A DNA stretch of 64,000 nt, taken from Crambe crambe (taxonomy: Eukaryota > Porifera > Demospongiae > Poecilosclerida > Crambeidae). The stretch covers positions 4,712,001-4,776,000 of the forward strand of contig OZ004581.1 in the NCBI GenBank assembly GCA_963924555.1, read 5' to 3'. Below the pieces are notes generated by a model. That model did not search any database and was not told the DNA's origin. It saw nothing but the letters and a program-made list of their open reading frames with translations. This document shows, in pieces, positions 22,430 through 34,900 of this stretch. The translations under genes were made by a program, and so were the position numbers. Positions within the stretch are counted from its first letter, which is position 1. Every line of letters begins with the position of its first letter.

Positions 22430-23133
22430 TAGCCTCGTTCCCAGGCCCATTAAAATAGGGCCTGGTATACACTGATTGCGCATGCGCAAGATTAAATCGT
22501 CATAATGACAGCACGTGGTTATTATGACGTAGAAATCAATACTATCACAGTAGGCTTATCAAGAGCATCCCTCCACTATAGACGTGAACAGGGCTTCAGG
22601 ATCACAAAAGAAAGTGCAAAGGCTCGAGTCTGAAGCAAGAGATACTGTTTTGAAGATGAGATGACCACCGATTTCATGCCTCTCAGTCTCTTTCTAAAAG
22701 TTTAAACCTGTCAACCATCAGAGCAATGAGTGGAGACACTACCAGCACAGTGCTGGTCTTCAAACTGCCAGCCAGCCAGCCAGCCAGGAAGGGAAGCACT
22801 TGGTAGCACAGACTCTTCCTGACATCTGGTTCGCGAGACTACCTGTGGGGAGACACACGCGAAGACATCTTTACCCTCATAAATGGTTGAATAGACAGGA
22901 GCTGTTCTTCTTTCAAAGCAAGAATGAACCAAACTTCTCCAAAAACGATCTTAAGAAATTAACCACACCGATTATTCTTACGTAGTAGTAAAGGTATACG
23001 GATGATATTACGATGTAGTATGCAGAGGCCCTGGAATGCCGGGGCATTTTAGCGCTGCGCAATCAGTGTATACCAGGCCCTATTTCCCCCCCCCCCCCCC
23101 CCCGAAAAAAAAAATAGGCCTGGAACGAGGCTA
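22430..23133. mobile_element. 704-bp element with TAGCCTCG ends and 9-bp TSD
   Basis: Begins TAGCCTCGTTCCCAGGCC and ends GGCCTGGAACGAGGCTA. It is flanked by a perfect 9-bp direct repeat GGAGGCCAT (22,421-22,429 and 23,134-23,142). Subterminal CCTGGTATACACTGATTGCG is also mirrored (CGCAATCAGTGTATACCAGG). The 9-bp duplication is typical of Mutator-like elements. There is no transposase ORF, so it is non-autonomous. A poly-C tract lies near the right end. Confidence 0.85.
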
Positions 23134-23279
23134 GGAGGCCATGTGCCATTTATTAGCAAAATAGCCATCAACATCATGCTATAGTGAGGAGGTAGTGGGG
23201 AGGAGGCTACGTTGAAGAGCTTGCTGAATATGATTTGCAAAGATGATAGGTGCAAAATTCAGCATGGTGAAAAAACAAC

Positions 23280-23311
23280 AACATTAATAACAAACAAACA
23301 AACAAACAAAC
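23280..23311. repeat. (CAAA)n microsatellite
   Basis: AACAAACAAACAAACAAAC run just upstream of the next gene. Confidence 0.9.
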
Positions 23312-23362
23312 AGGCTTGCTTTAGTCCATTACCTATAATATAATAATTATGTATAATTGTAG

Positions 23363-24255
23363 ATATGGGTGCTGAAGTGCCAACAGAAGTCCATAACAAA
23401 CCCTGGATCAACTTACGAAATGATGATGAACAAGTAGACGATTTTGGAAAGTGGATGGTTTTTAAACATTACGATGAGATTGACAGAGCATGGGAAATGT
23501 TTAAAGCAGCCGTTTTTAGTGATGAACTATCAAGTTGCAGGAATGCAAAGTGCTCTACTATGTACTATGATCCACATCGTGCTGCACCAGGACCATGTAC
23601 ATCAGGTGTTATTTGTGCATATACGAAAGAGGATGATATCGATGCTGTTGGATTTCAATTAATCAAGCTATTCCAACACGATATCAAGTATAAAACAAAT
23701 GAAAGGTCTGATGCCAATGAACGTACGAATAGAGGAGTACGTAATCAAGTTTCATTAAAAACCATTTATTGGAATAACGGAAGGCCATCTTTCAAGCGTA
23801 ACGGTCCAGAGTGTCCCAGTGTGGCATATGATAGAGAAGATATATGGCACATAAACATTGTAAATGCTCCAGAACCAATCTGTTCAGAACAAGTGCATGG
23901 TAAATGGATACTCAGTCTTGAATACAATCGAAAGTTAACAGATCTCTGGCATTTCTTAAAAGATGAAATCGAATCAAGAAATGAAAAATTTCAAGTTATT
24001 AAAATGGAATGTCCTCCAAAATGTGAGTTTTCATCTCAAACTGAGAGGCCTCGATTCTTCATATTTACCAACGAGAAAGAGAAGAATGCTGTTGGAAAGT
24101 ATCTGATTGAACAAGTTAAAAGAGATATTCGTTACGAGTTCAATGAAAGACCTCATTCCTCTGAGACTTTGTACTGGAATGATGGTGAACCTGCTTATGA
24201 ACAAATTAGACGTAGAGGAATCACAAGGAACTGGCGAACTGGTGAAGTTATGTAA
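23363..24255 (+). CDS. Two-repeat DUF1917/BLES03-like protein, copy 1
   Basis: An uninterrupted ORF from ATG 23,365 encodes 296 residues. It contains two internally similar halves. Half 1: GKWMVFKHYDEIDRAWEMFK, GVICAYTKEDDIDAVGF, DIKYKTNE, LKTIYWNNGRPSF. Half 2: GKWILSLEYNRKLTDLWHF, PRFFIFTNEKEKNAVGKYL, DIRYEFNE, SETLYWNDGEPAY. The spacing of GKW, W, VI-YT and YKT resembles DUF1917 (human C11orf68/BLES03, an eIF4E-like fold); this link is by memory of the pattern. A full paralogue lies at 53,508-55,600. A splice acceptor (TTGTAG) ends at 23,362 and leaves phase-1 AT before the ATG, as in the paralogue, so an unidentified upstream exon is likely. There is no signal peptide or membrane helix; it is probably cytosolic or nuclear. 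Function unknown; cap binding would be speculation. Confidence 0.8.
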
Positions 24256-24636
24256 CCCCCCATAATTACTACACTTTTACACTTTCAAACTTATAGCTGT
24301 ATTGACACTTTCTTAATTATAAATAACTAGATCCACTAGCTACAGCTTGATTGTTTCATATCATTCTTATTCTTATTATTCTTGTGGCAAGCCTAAGCGA
24401 GCCCACACTAGCTATTCCATCATAGAGAATTCTCAAAAAAAGTGTCAACTATAGGAGCACAGGCCTGTAGCCAGCAGACGGCTCAGCTGGCTTGAGCCCC
24501 CCCTTTGATTTAGGAAATAATTATAGCATAAGAAATTATTGATTAGCACAGTTGTCAGCATGTGGAGTGCTAGTGATGCATAGATAATATAATGCGTGAA
24601 CACCATGACTTTCACTTTTATCCTGACATTCTAATC

Positions 24637-24768
24637 AATATTTCATCTGTGATAGATGAATTGCTAATAGCTACTTTTCAGGAATTGTTGAGTCAATAAT
24701 CACGGCCAATCTACTCAACGATTCCTGGAAAGTTGAATCAACATTAGCAATTCAGATGAAATATAGCT
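24637..24768. repeat. 132-bp inverted repeat
   Basis: ATATTTCATCTG and GAATTGCTAAT on the left are mirrored at the right by ATTAGCAATTC and CAGATGAAATAT; the centre carries AGGAATTGTTGAGT and its complement. Probably a fold-back MITE. Confidence 0.75.
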
Positions 24769-24779
24769 ACTTAACACTA

Positions 24780-25270
24780 TTCATATTCAGTGGACACGAG
24801 CACTGATCACTAAATGGGTCATTTGAGGATTCTGACGTTCCATTAGCTCCTCAAGAGACCAGAAACATTTCCAGACCAAACCCATCAACTATACACACTC
24901 TCCTGAGGGTCAAGTTCATGCTGAGCACTTAGGGTACTTGAACCTTTAGAATTCCACAGAATTTACGGACTTCTAAGATCCTTATACATTCATGTTTCTG
25001 TACACGCTTCTCTAGACATCCTTTAGCCTGGCTGGACATGGCATCGTAGGGGCCATATGATCTGGTTGAAGGCATGCATGCACATGACAGTAATCCCTGG
25101 ATTATAAGACCCCCCCCCCCTTCGCCGTGGCCTATGGCCACGTGATTGGTGAACTTCCCCCCAAGGTGAAATTCCTAGATGAAACCCTGCACACTATTAT
25201 CACCACTTTCTTATATTCTAGCTATAGAGATTCACCACAGTAAAACTGCTATGTATGCCTGACCAGTTAT
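24780..25270. other. Intergenic, nothing recognised
   Basis: No credible ORF or repeat pair is seen. The antisense ORF at 24,929-25,141 is short and compositionally random. Confidence 0.5.
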
Positions 25271-25285
25271 AACCTACATGATACC

Positions 25286-25375
25286 TAGTCTTGCGAGCCA
25301 GATGTATTGCGTGCCTGATGTATTTTCTCCTTCCCCCTTCCCCTTCTTCCGCAATACGTCTGGCTCATGAGACTA
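25286..25375. mobile_element. 90-bp MITE with 9-bp TSD
   Basis: Begins TAGTCTTGCGAGCCAGATG and ends GTCTGGCTCATGAGACTA. It is flanked by the perfect 9-bp direct repeat CATGATACC (25,277-25,285 and 25,376-25,384). Termini and duplication length resemble the TAGCCTCG family. A solo end-like TAGTCTCGTGAGTCAGACC occurs at 45,214. Confidence 0.85.
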
Positions 25376-25589
25376 CATGATACCATAACTACAGTGATAT
25401 GATGCATAAAAAACAGAGAGGATCATTAATTGCAAGACTGTCAACACCACCCTCGGAGAATAAACATTTTAGCTGACAGACTTAAAGCTATAAATATGTT
25501 AAAAAAATTTTCTGGCTTGTGATCCTCCTCAGGCCAGGGGTGGTTTGGGGACTGCCTCATATCAGCTGTTTGCAAAACATCAGTGGGTG

Positions 25590-25692
25590 TGCTTTAGGGT
25601 GTGATTAAGCAAAAGTGGACGAAATTTTTTTCCCCACACAAGTGCATGGATATCCCCTTTTCTAAAATCCTGGCTACAGCCCTGGGAGCAGA
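25590..25692. repeat. MITE fragment ending AAAATCCTGGCTACAGCCCTG
   Basis: The end CTGGCTACAGCCCTG and the body AAAGTGGACGAAATTTTTT match, respectively, the inverted end at 60,940 (CAGGGCTGTAGCCAGGATTT) and the interior of the element at 59,804-60,110. It is a dispersed family. Confidence 0.6.
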
Positions 25693-25802
25693 AGACAGGG
25701 CAAAACGTTGCGTCGGACAGGTAGAATTCAGAATGACAATATAAATCCAGAGTGGCTTTGCTCTGGATATGTGCACTGTGTATAATGAAGTCAAACGGAT
25801 CG

Positions 25803-25934
25803 GGCAAGGCGGAGTTATGGGCGTGGCATTAATTTTGGTGTCTCTTTTATTGGTGGGCGGGGTCGGCGGCGCCGGGCTATATCACTAGTCTAGCTATAGC
25901 GTGAAATCTAGCTCTGTTAAGATATCAGTTGATC
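25803..25934 (+). promoter_or_regulatory. Probable promoter region of the receptor-kinase gene
   Basis: Locally GC-rich for this genome, with GGGCGTGGC and GGGCGGGGTCGGCGGCGCC GC-box-like words and GGGCTATATC, 40-130 bases before the ATG. The recurrent GGTAAAGGGTC motif is absent. Inferred from position and composition only. Confidence 0.35.
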
Positions 25935-28900
25935 ATGCCCCGGAACTGCAAAGATATAATCATTTCTAGCTGTACAGTTTTAGGACTTCTTTTGTTGGCA
26001 GCAAGAGCCCCTCCCACTATTGCCCAAGGTGAGCATACGAGTACACGCCCATTGTTAACCACTAGCACTGTAGTGTTATATTCCAGCTAAGCACACCCTC
26101 TCTATGTTTCTTGCAGGTGTTACCTGTCCAGCACCTGAGGGTGTGATCACAGATGACACCCAACTGCAAGAGTTCTTGGAGAAGAGCACAGGCTGCACCG
26201 TTTATAGTGGCAATGTTATGATTGGTTATCAGAATTGCTCCATCCCTTGTGATATCACAAGCTTCTCTTTCTTTGATGGTATATCCATTCTTAATGGCTC
26301 ACTCTCCATTCAGTGCTGCCATCGCATCACAGACATGAATGATTTTCCTTTGCTCATGAATGTGCTAGGCTCTGTGATTGTGTATTATAACAGAGAGCTC
26401 AGAACAATAAGTGGCTTCCCTGAGCTACTAAATATACAAGGAAGCATTACGATCTCACAAAACCCGAAACTGACAACAATTCGAGGTCTTAATAGACTTG
26501 GTACCATAGGTGGATATCTGGCAATTGAGTTCAACCCTCTTATGACAGACTTTGAAGGATTAAACCAACTCTCTACCATCAGTGGAAGAGAACTGCAGTC
26601 GGGACATGCATTAAACATACTCTATAACACTAATTTGGCAAGTCTTGGCAGCCTATCGAGTCTGGCGATGATTTTGTATGGAACAGTGCACATAGAAGGG
26701 AACACGGCTCTCTGTTATGCAGGATATCCCATCTGGAATTTTGGTTCTTACCCTCTTCGTTTGGGGTCTTCAATCAGTGGTGTAGATAAAGGAATCGATT
26801 GGAGGACAAAGCTATCAAGGGTGAACTCATGGCAGTATACGTGGGAAATTGAAGGGGGAGGATATCCAACTCTCCTGATACAAAATAATGCTCCCACTGG
26901 AAGTTGTTGTAAGTTTATAATAATACAGTTAATAATTAGCTATAATTATTATATCAGATCAGGGTGAGATTGATTTTATACTTAAAGAATTCATCCACCT
27001 AGTAGATATAAGTTATAATGCTAAGCCTAACCATAGTAGCTACAGCTCAGGTATTATTTTTGTGCATGGCTACTGACATAGGTATCCATGACACTATAAA
27101 CAATATGAATATCATTAAAGGACCATGAATAATAAAGAGTTTATGCTGTAATGTGCATGAACATGTGCTGCCCTTTTATGGGCCTTAAGCACCTTGATAT
27201 TTACATGAAAATCTTAAGTATTGAAATCTTGTTTGCAGATTTTTGATTGGCTCTCCAAGTTTTTCAGCTCTAGCTAGTTCTCCTTTTCATGTCTAGAAGC
27301 CTACGTAGCTAGGATATTACTTATTTGGGGGGGGGGGGTGAGGGGGGATCTCATTTACCAACCGAAAATAATAGTGAGCACTACTTTTAGAGTATAGGAA
27401 GATATAGCTGGCTAGTTTGTAAGTCACAATTAGCCTTGTCCCCAGGTCCTCCTTTTAATTATGATTGTGGAGGGCCTGGTACGTGAAGTCACATGCGACT
27501 TAAATGGGCGTGGGTAGTGCACAAGAGCATTATGACCCTGCCCACGCATTTGGGCTACTTGGATTGGAGTCTACTGGATCGACTCAAGGTACCAGATGTT
27601 CAGAAGAACTTCTGCTGTTTTGCTACAACAAAATGATCTAATTTGCTACGACCAGCAATTCTGATGCAGATCTATCTAGCTATGATCCAGCTAAGCCTAA
27701 AGGGATCCAATATTATCTAGCAAAGTGTAGCAACACTTTAATTCAGTGGCAGCTCAATGCCCCCTTTTTTCTCAGGCCTGGGCATGTGTTCCAGTTCGTC
27801 ATGGTGACGTATGTGATAGGAATGCATTTCCTTGGACACACCAATGCCATGGGTTACTGTACCAGGTCTTCCACAATCATAAATTAAATGGAGGGCCTGG
27901 GGATGAGGCTAAGTCACAATCACACAGTCTAGACAATTGGGCCAAATCATAAAACCTTGATGCCTCAAAAGTAGCTATCCAGCCATGAAGTACATGTTTA
28001 GGGTTAGCTAGTGGAGATAATGATCATTTTTGTGCTTTTTCAGCAACAGCAAGTTGTCACTCATCCTGTCTTCCAAATGCTGGGTGTCTAGGACCCAACA
28101 ATCCCGCCCTCTGTGGATTATGTGACCTCATTGGAACCTTTGACCCCTGTCAAACAGAGTCTACTGTTCCTCCGAGACCTACTTCGAGCACTCCTGTTAT
28201 TTTGGGTGTGGTTCTAACCATTGTCTTCATAGTGGCGCTGGTGCTACTGGGACTGGGGATTTGGGGGTGTGTTGTGTTAGGTCGGAAATGGAAGGAAGGA
28301 AGACATGGAAGCTTTGATATTAGTGTAAGTGGTAGCTACAAATATAGGTGACTACTTGATTCCTTCTCTGACTGCTGGATTCCTCCAATGAGATCCATGT
28401 TCCTACTATGGTGACTGGTCATAATTACAATCATTATTGGTCTGGTGGTGCACAATACTGCTCTTGTCACAATTCTCTGCATTCATAGAGCTAGAGGAGA
28501 AGGAGTGAAGGGAGGGAGTGAGGGAGGGAGGGAGTGAGGGAGGGAGGGAAGGAAGGAGGGAGGGAGGGAAGGAAGGAGAGAGGGAGGGAGGGAGGGAGAG
28601 GGAAGGAAGGAGGGAGGGAGGGAATGAAGGGAGGGAGGGAGGGAAGGAAGGAGGGAGGGAGGGAGGGAGGGAAGGGAAGGAAGGAGGGAGGGAGGGAGGG
28701 AGGGAAGGGAAGGAAGGAGGGAGGGAGGGAGGGAGGGAAGGGAAGGAAGGAGGGAGGGAGGGAGGGAGTGAAGGGAGTGAAGGGAGGGAGGGAAGGAAGG
28801 AGGGAGGGAAGGGAAGGAAGGAGGGAGGGAAGGAAGGAGGGAGGGAGGGAGGGAAGGGAAGGAAGGAGGGAGGGAAGGAGGGAGGGAGGGAAGGGAAGGA

Positions 28901-31900
28901 AGGAGGGAGGGAGGGAGTGAAGGGAGGGAGGGAAGGAAGGAGGGAGGGAGGGAAGGAGGGAGGGAGGGAAGGGAAGGGAAGGGAGGAGGGAGGGAAGGAG
29001 GAAGGAAAGGAAGGGAAGGGAAGGAAGGAGGAAGTGAAAGGAGGGAGGGAGGATTGTATAGTGCAGATGTGTAGCAGCTACTGGTGCCAGCTAGCTCTTC
29101 ATTCCATTCCTATTCTTATAGATTGGAGGAATAGAAGCAACGGATTATGATGGTGGAAGAAGTACTAAAGCCTACACTTCCTCTAAATCCATTGGCAAAT
29201 CTTCAGACTTGATAGCTTCGTACTCTGCTTCCAGTGAATCAGCTATAGTGGGAGGTTATGTGAAGACAAATAAGATGAGTAATGGATATGGACAAGAGCA
29301 AGTTCTACCATCAAGTAACCTCTCGGAGAATGTTCACCCCTCTTATTCAGGAGCTCAGAGTGGTGTGAAATCAAGACCAGTTGGAAGTGCACAGGCTAAG
29401 AAAAGAGCATCATTTAAGCAGCGCAAGAAGCAAAACACTTCTTCTGAAAACCTTTTATCTTCTAGTCGTGACAATATTTCCAGGGACTCCCCCAATTCTC
29501 AGTCATCTCTGAGCAATGACGCTCAAGATTTCACATCAGCTATGCAGATTTCTGACAACTCTCAAGAAACCAAAATGCAATCATCTTCACTGGAACAGAA
29601 ACCAGGAGTGGAGTATAATTTTCAGCAAGGGACTGGTGAAGTACCAATGAACTTTCCCAAAGAACAGGTAACTTCTGGTACAAACTAGTTGAGAAAAGGA
29701 GCAAAATTTCAAAACGGAGTTATTGGTATCATTCTAAAGCTCTTAATCTGGAGATTTACATGGCTTTTAAATCAAATTTATACACCACTTTGTTCCTGAG
29801 TTATACTTAATTGAATTTTACATCTCTTGTACATTTATATGTAGCTTGTAAACTTTACAACAATGCCCTATTAAATTTGAACATTAAATTTTCCCAGGGA
29901 ACAGTTAACTAATATGCATTTTTAAAAATTAAGATGGTAAAGAAAAGGAAATTCGATCCAACATTCCATTTCATCAGTCCATTAAGAATGCCCTATTGAT
30001 TTTCATTTTTTTGTGGTGATACTCCAGGTCAAATTAGGTAAGGAGATGGGGATTGGAGATTTCGGTAAAGTGTTACAAGCTGATGCTAGGAAGTTGTTGC
30101 CAGGGCAAAAGAAGACAACTGTTGTGGTTAAGCAGCTGAAGCAAGGAGCCTCAGAGGTGGAGAAGGAGGCTTTTTTGAGACCTGTTGAAGCGATGAAGTA
30201 AGATACTGTGAAGGACCATTAGCAATGAGTTTCAACTAATGAGTAAAAAGGAATAGTGCCATTCATCCATAATGCACATGCCAACTAAATAGATTATTAG
30301 TAGTGAAGGAAGGAATTATGGTTAGTCTTCTACAAGAAGTTGGTGTTGCCTAAAACAATTATAGGAAAAATGATTATCACTTTCCATGCAGGATGCTCCA
30401 GCACCCTAATGTTTTGTCCTTAATGGGTGTGGTCTCACAAGGCCCAACCCTCTTGGTGATGTTGGAAAACTGCTCTCTAGGCAACTTCAAGACTTACTTA
30501 GTGACAAAGAGGAGAGACGCAGCACTGATGAAGAATAACGGGCAACTATTAAGAATGGCGACTGATATGGCATCAGGACTTGGTTATCTTCACTCAAAGA
30601 GCATTGCTCACAAGTAAGTGCCATAAACTTCAGCACTGTTTATTTGAATCTTAAGAGCTAAAAAAAGACATCCCCAGTTCTATAAGCCATGCCCACAAAT
30701 ACATTTCCTCCATGGAAGAGCTGTTGGATAACTTCACAGTTATATTCATTGTAGCGTGTTGGCAATAGTAACGTTTACTGAGCATGGACATTGTCAACAG
30801 TAACCGTAGAAGCATTGATTTGAGCATGTGCATTAGCAACAGTAACCGAATTGGATGGTCCAAAGGAGAAAAGCAAATCATCATGACATTGACCACAGCG
30901 AGTAGTTGAGGTCAGCCATCTCCAATTCAGTTACTATTAACCAATACCCCTGGCAATCCCCAGCCCTTTGCTAGAATACCAGCCTTGAAATAAGTTTTAA
31001 CTAAGTATTGGTTTCGCTTATAAGGTATGCAGTTGCCCTTGAATAAATAATTCTAAGTAACTGTTCTGCTTTTTGATAGTGATTTTGCTGCACGAAGCTG
31101 TATGGTGACAGGAGAGGGGCGTGTAAAGTTAGGAGACTATGGCATTACAAGGCAAACATTTAAGGTAAAGTTCTAAGGGAGAGAGTTATCATCTGCATAA
31201 TCTTTGCTAAGATTTGTTTTTGTTGTACCATAGAGCATGCTTGTTTATTGTTCAATTAACAGGAGGACTATTATTCCCGAGGTTCCCAACAGAAGGCGTG
31301 GCCAATCAGATGGATGGCTCCAGAACAAGTGATAGTGGAGGGTCGGAATGTCCTGGACTCACTACCTGTATCTATGCCTGCTAACATATGGTGAGAAAGA
31401 ACAGTATAGTTAAGTGCATGTGTATGCGGGGTGAGGTTAGCAATCTCTGTTTTAGAATATTTTTTTTTAGTTCTTCTTATTCAAACCCTAAATAGTGCAG
31501 AATAGCTAGATGTTTAGAACTACCAACTGGTGTATCATACAACTGTGTGTAGCTAAGCCAGATTGACTCTGTATGCAATAGCGTTAGGAATTTATATATA
31601 ATTACATGTAACATGAATCATGATTTTAGAGCCAGATACTGTTGCTACGTATACATAATCATGCCTCTTCATGATGTGCCATGGATGGATTTTTTTTGCA
31701 GGTCTCTTGGTGTGGCTCTGTGGGAGGTGTGTAGCTTTGCCCAGTGGCCTTATGATGAGATGAGCAATGAGGAGGTCATTCAAAGTGTCATCACTTCTGG
31801 AAAGTGTTGCCTTGAGAATCCACTAGAGCCAAATGACCCTATAGCCCATTTGTAAGTCGGCTATCTACAATTTAAAGATATGAACTACAAGCATTTGCTT

Positions 31901-34900
31901 CCTTATGGGAGTAATATAAGATGGTCTAGCTCTGAGTTTGAACATACCAGATGCCAACATTGGCTTCAAGGGAGTTACTTTTGATTGTATCAGTATTAAA
32001 CCGCTGATTATTGATTATTTTGTGTATAGACTGAGGACTAATATGTACAGTACAGTCATAAGACTGTATAAACTAAAAACTCTTCTTTCTTTTTTACCCT
32101 TGCTCTACAGGTTCTCAGAAGGCTGCAATGAAATATCACCTCTACACAGAAGAACGAAAAAGGAAAAACTAAAATTGACTTTTGTTCTGGTTATTCATAA
32201 TAATAATGGAGTAATTCAAGATTGCAAATCATAGCTGCAGCAGTATGCTGATCTTGAATTATTTATGAACAAACGGAACAAAAGTCAATGAAATTGTTTT
32301 TTCCTTATGTTAGCAAATGAATTTATTCTTCTCTGTAGAGGTAATATTTTGTAGCCTTCTGAGAATCTGTAGAGCAAGGGTAAAAGAGAAAGAAGAGTTT
32401 TTAGTTTATACAGTCTTATGACCTTTGACCCGCTTACACATTCTCTGATAGCTAGATACAATACAATACAATGTCATATTTGGCAGGTTAGGATATCAGG
32501 AGCAGCCTAGTGAGCATCCACTTGCCTTTTTTGAAAATAGTGTTCAGGTCCTTTGTCAGTGGTAAATTGAACACTGTTAGCTAGTAGTAATAGTATAGAT
32601 ACATGCACCATTCTGCATTACATCAAAAAAGGTGATGAACAAGTAGCTAGCTAAAGGTAAAGGAAGAACAAAAACAAAACAAAACTAAACAAAACACAAT
32701 AAGAACACAATGGCTGTGTCAGTGTGTAGAGTCAAAAGAGAGCTTACCCTATTGGTATCAGGACAGATGGATGCAATGAGCTGAAAAATTAGATTTCCCT
32801 ATAAGGAATTGCAAATTGGTTTCCTTATAAGCAAAGCTAGGTTTCCTATAATATAATTGTGAAGCTGAAAATCAGGTTTCCTTATAAGGAATATGAGTTT
32901 CCTTATAAGAATTGCAAATTGAGAAATTATAAAGGAATTATAAATTGAGTTATCAGGTTTCTTTTTAAGGAATTGTGAAACTGAGGGAATTGCAAATTGA
33001 GAATTCCGAAATCAGGTTTCCTTATACGTAAGGAGTTACAAAGCTGAGAAATCAGGTTTCCTTATAATTGCGAAGCTTTGTTGCTCTGTTATCATTCTTC
33101 CTCTGCTTATAAAATATTAATCAGAGTAGCTATGATAGAACTCTCTAAGTAGGGGTAGCACAGACGTACAGTGAAAGCAGATGACCTCTGTAAAAATGAC
33201 AACCATTAAAACCATTGATTGAACTTACCATATACCTCCAAGGAATGGACTACCTCCAAACTCCGGATGACGGACACTGCTCGATGTCTAAAGCAATATA
33301 AAATTGCCTCCAAAAAGTGGACATTACACAAGCCACACCCTTAGATTACTTGCTAAATGAATATGTGAATGCCATAGCTAGCTAGCTAAGTCTTGAGCTG
33401 TCCAGTAGCAGATCTTCTTGGAGGCAGATGAACATTTCATTTGGACCTTATAGCTAGAGACAGTAATACCTGCTGGTGTGAAGCAACCATCTCCTTCACC
33501 GAGTTTTAAGGAAAGCACTTGTTCATGACTACTTTCTAAACAATTCATCAGACACTCATTTTTTGCATACAAAGTATAACCTCATTCCAAATGCTTTATT
33601 ATTGATTATAGGTTTGACATCTGTCAGCTATGCTGGCAGGAGACAGCTCTACGTCCCACAATGGAGGACCTTCTACCGATGCTCAGTGACCCAACTTTAA
33701 TCAAGAAGAAAAAGCGAAGGTCATCCCTGGCACGGCAAGTACCACTAAGTACCACTCCCCCACGATCACAAGTTGTGTCTGATAGCAGTCAACCAACAAG
33801 TCCAGGTGGTGTCATTTCACCAGGAAAAGAAGATACATTGAAAAGATCACAAACTACTGGCACTGGCCAAAAACCAAGACGGCCAGCCCCCTCCAAACCA
33901 GCTCCATCTCGACCTGCACCAACAAAGCCTGCTCCCATCAAGCCCATTTCCAAGGAATCAGGAATAACAAAACCTGACAAGAAGAAGAGCAGCTCACCTC
34001 AATCTGAACTCCATAACTCCAAAGGAAGCTCAGGGAAATCGCTCGCCAATCCTGGCCACAACCCAGAGATTTTAGACCACCAAGAAAAGAAGGAATATCG
34101 TGATAGAGGTTACTATGAGGGTATGAATAGAGCACAACCTTCATCCATGATGAAAATGGTGTTTGATGTACCAGAAGATGATGCTGAATTCCCTCCACTT
34201 GAAGACATGGATGATGAAGATTTTGACGAGTCATTATTTGTTGGGGGAGCCGAATCACTTCCAGTCGGTGACGATAAAGATGATTTCATTCTGGAACCAC
34301 CTGAACAATTCAGTCAGTCCAGTTTGGATGATCTTGATGACTTCAATCATGAAGAAACCAAGGGTGAAGGTGAATCAGTGATGGTTGAGTTCCAGCCACC
34401 TACTATTTCCGATGATGACATTGAAACCAACTTCAATGACAATGAATTTGTGGGAGAAGTTGAGCAGAAATTACCGCAAAAGAAGGCCGGAGAAACGACA
34501 AAGAAATCAAAGAAGAAGAAGAAGAGGACTAGTAAGGATTATTCCTCAGTTCAAGAAGGAGATGATAGCAAGCAGAAGCCAAAGAAAAAGAAGAAAAGGA
34601 AATCAGTAGAGAAAGAAACAGATTTCCCAGAGTATGAATTTGATAGAGGAATGGATAAAATTCCTACAAAGTCCAGTGATAGACAAGCAGGTAGTTCCTA
34701 CTCCAATGAGGGCTATCTCTCTGGCTCTATTGATAGATTGAATTCTCAAAGCGAATTCACGGGCAGCTATTCACCTCATGGAGGGAAACCAGCTGGAAAA
34801 CATCCATCCAGAGGAAAGAATTATGAAGATGTAGTAGCATCAGATGATTTTAGCCCCCCATGGCTGGATGAAGATTATGATGAAAGAGCAGATGATGCCA

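Noticed and set aside
28518-29150. Long Gly-Arg-Glu ORFs
   Set aside because: Translation of the GGGA/GGAA microsatellite in several frames; it lies in an intron of the receptor-kinase gene.
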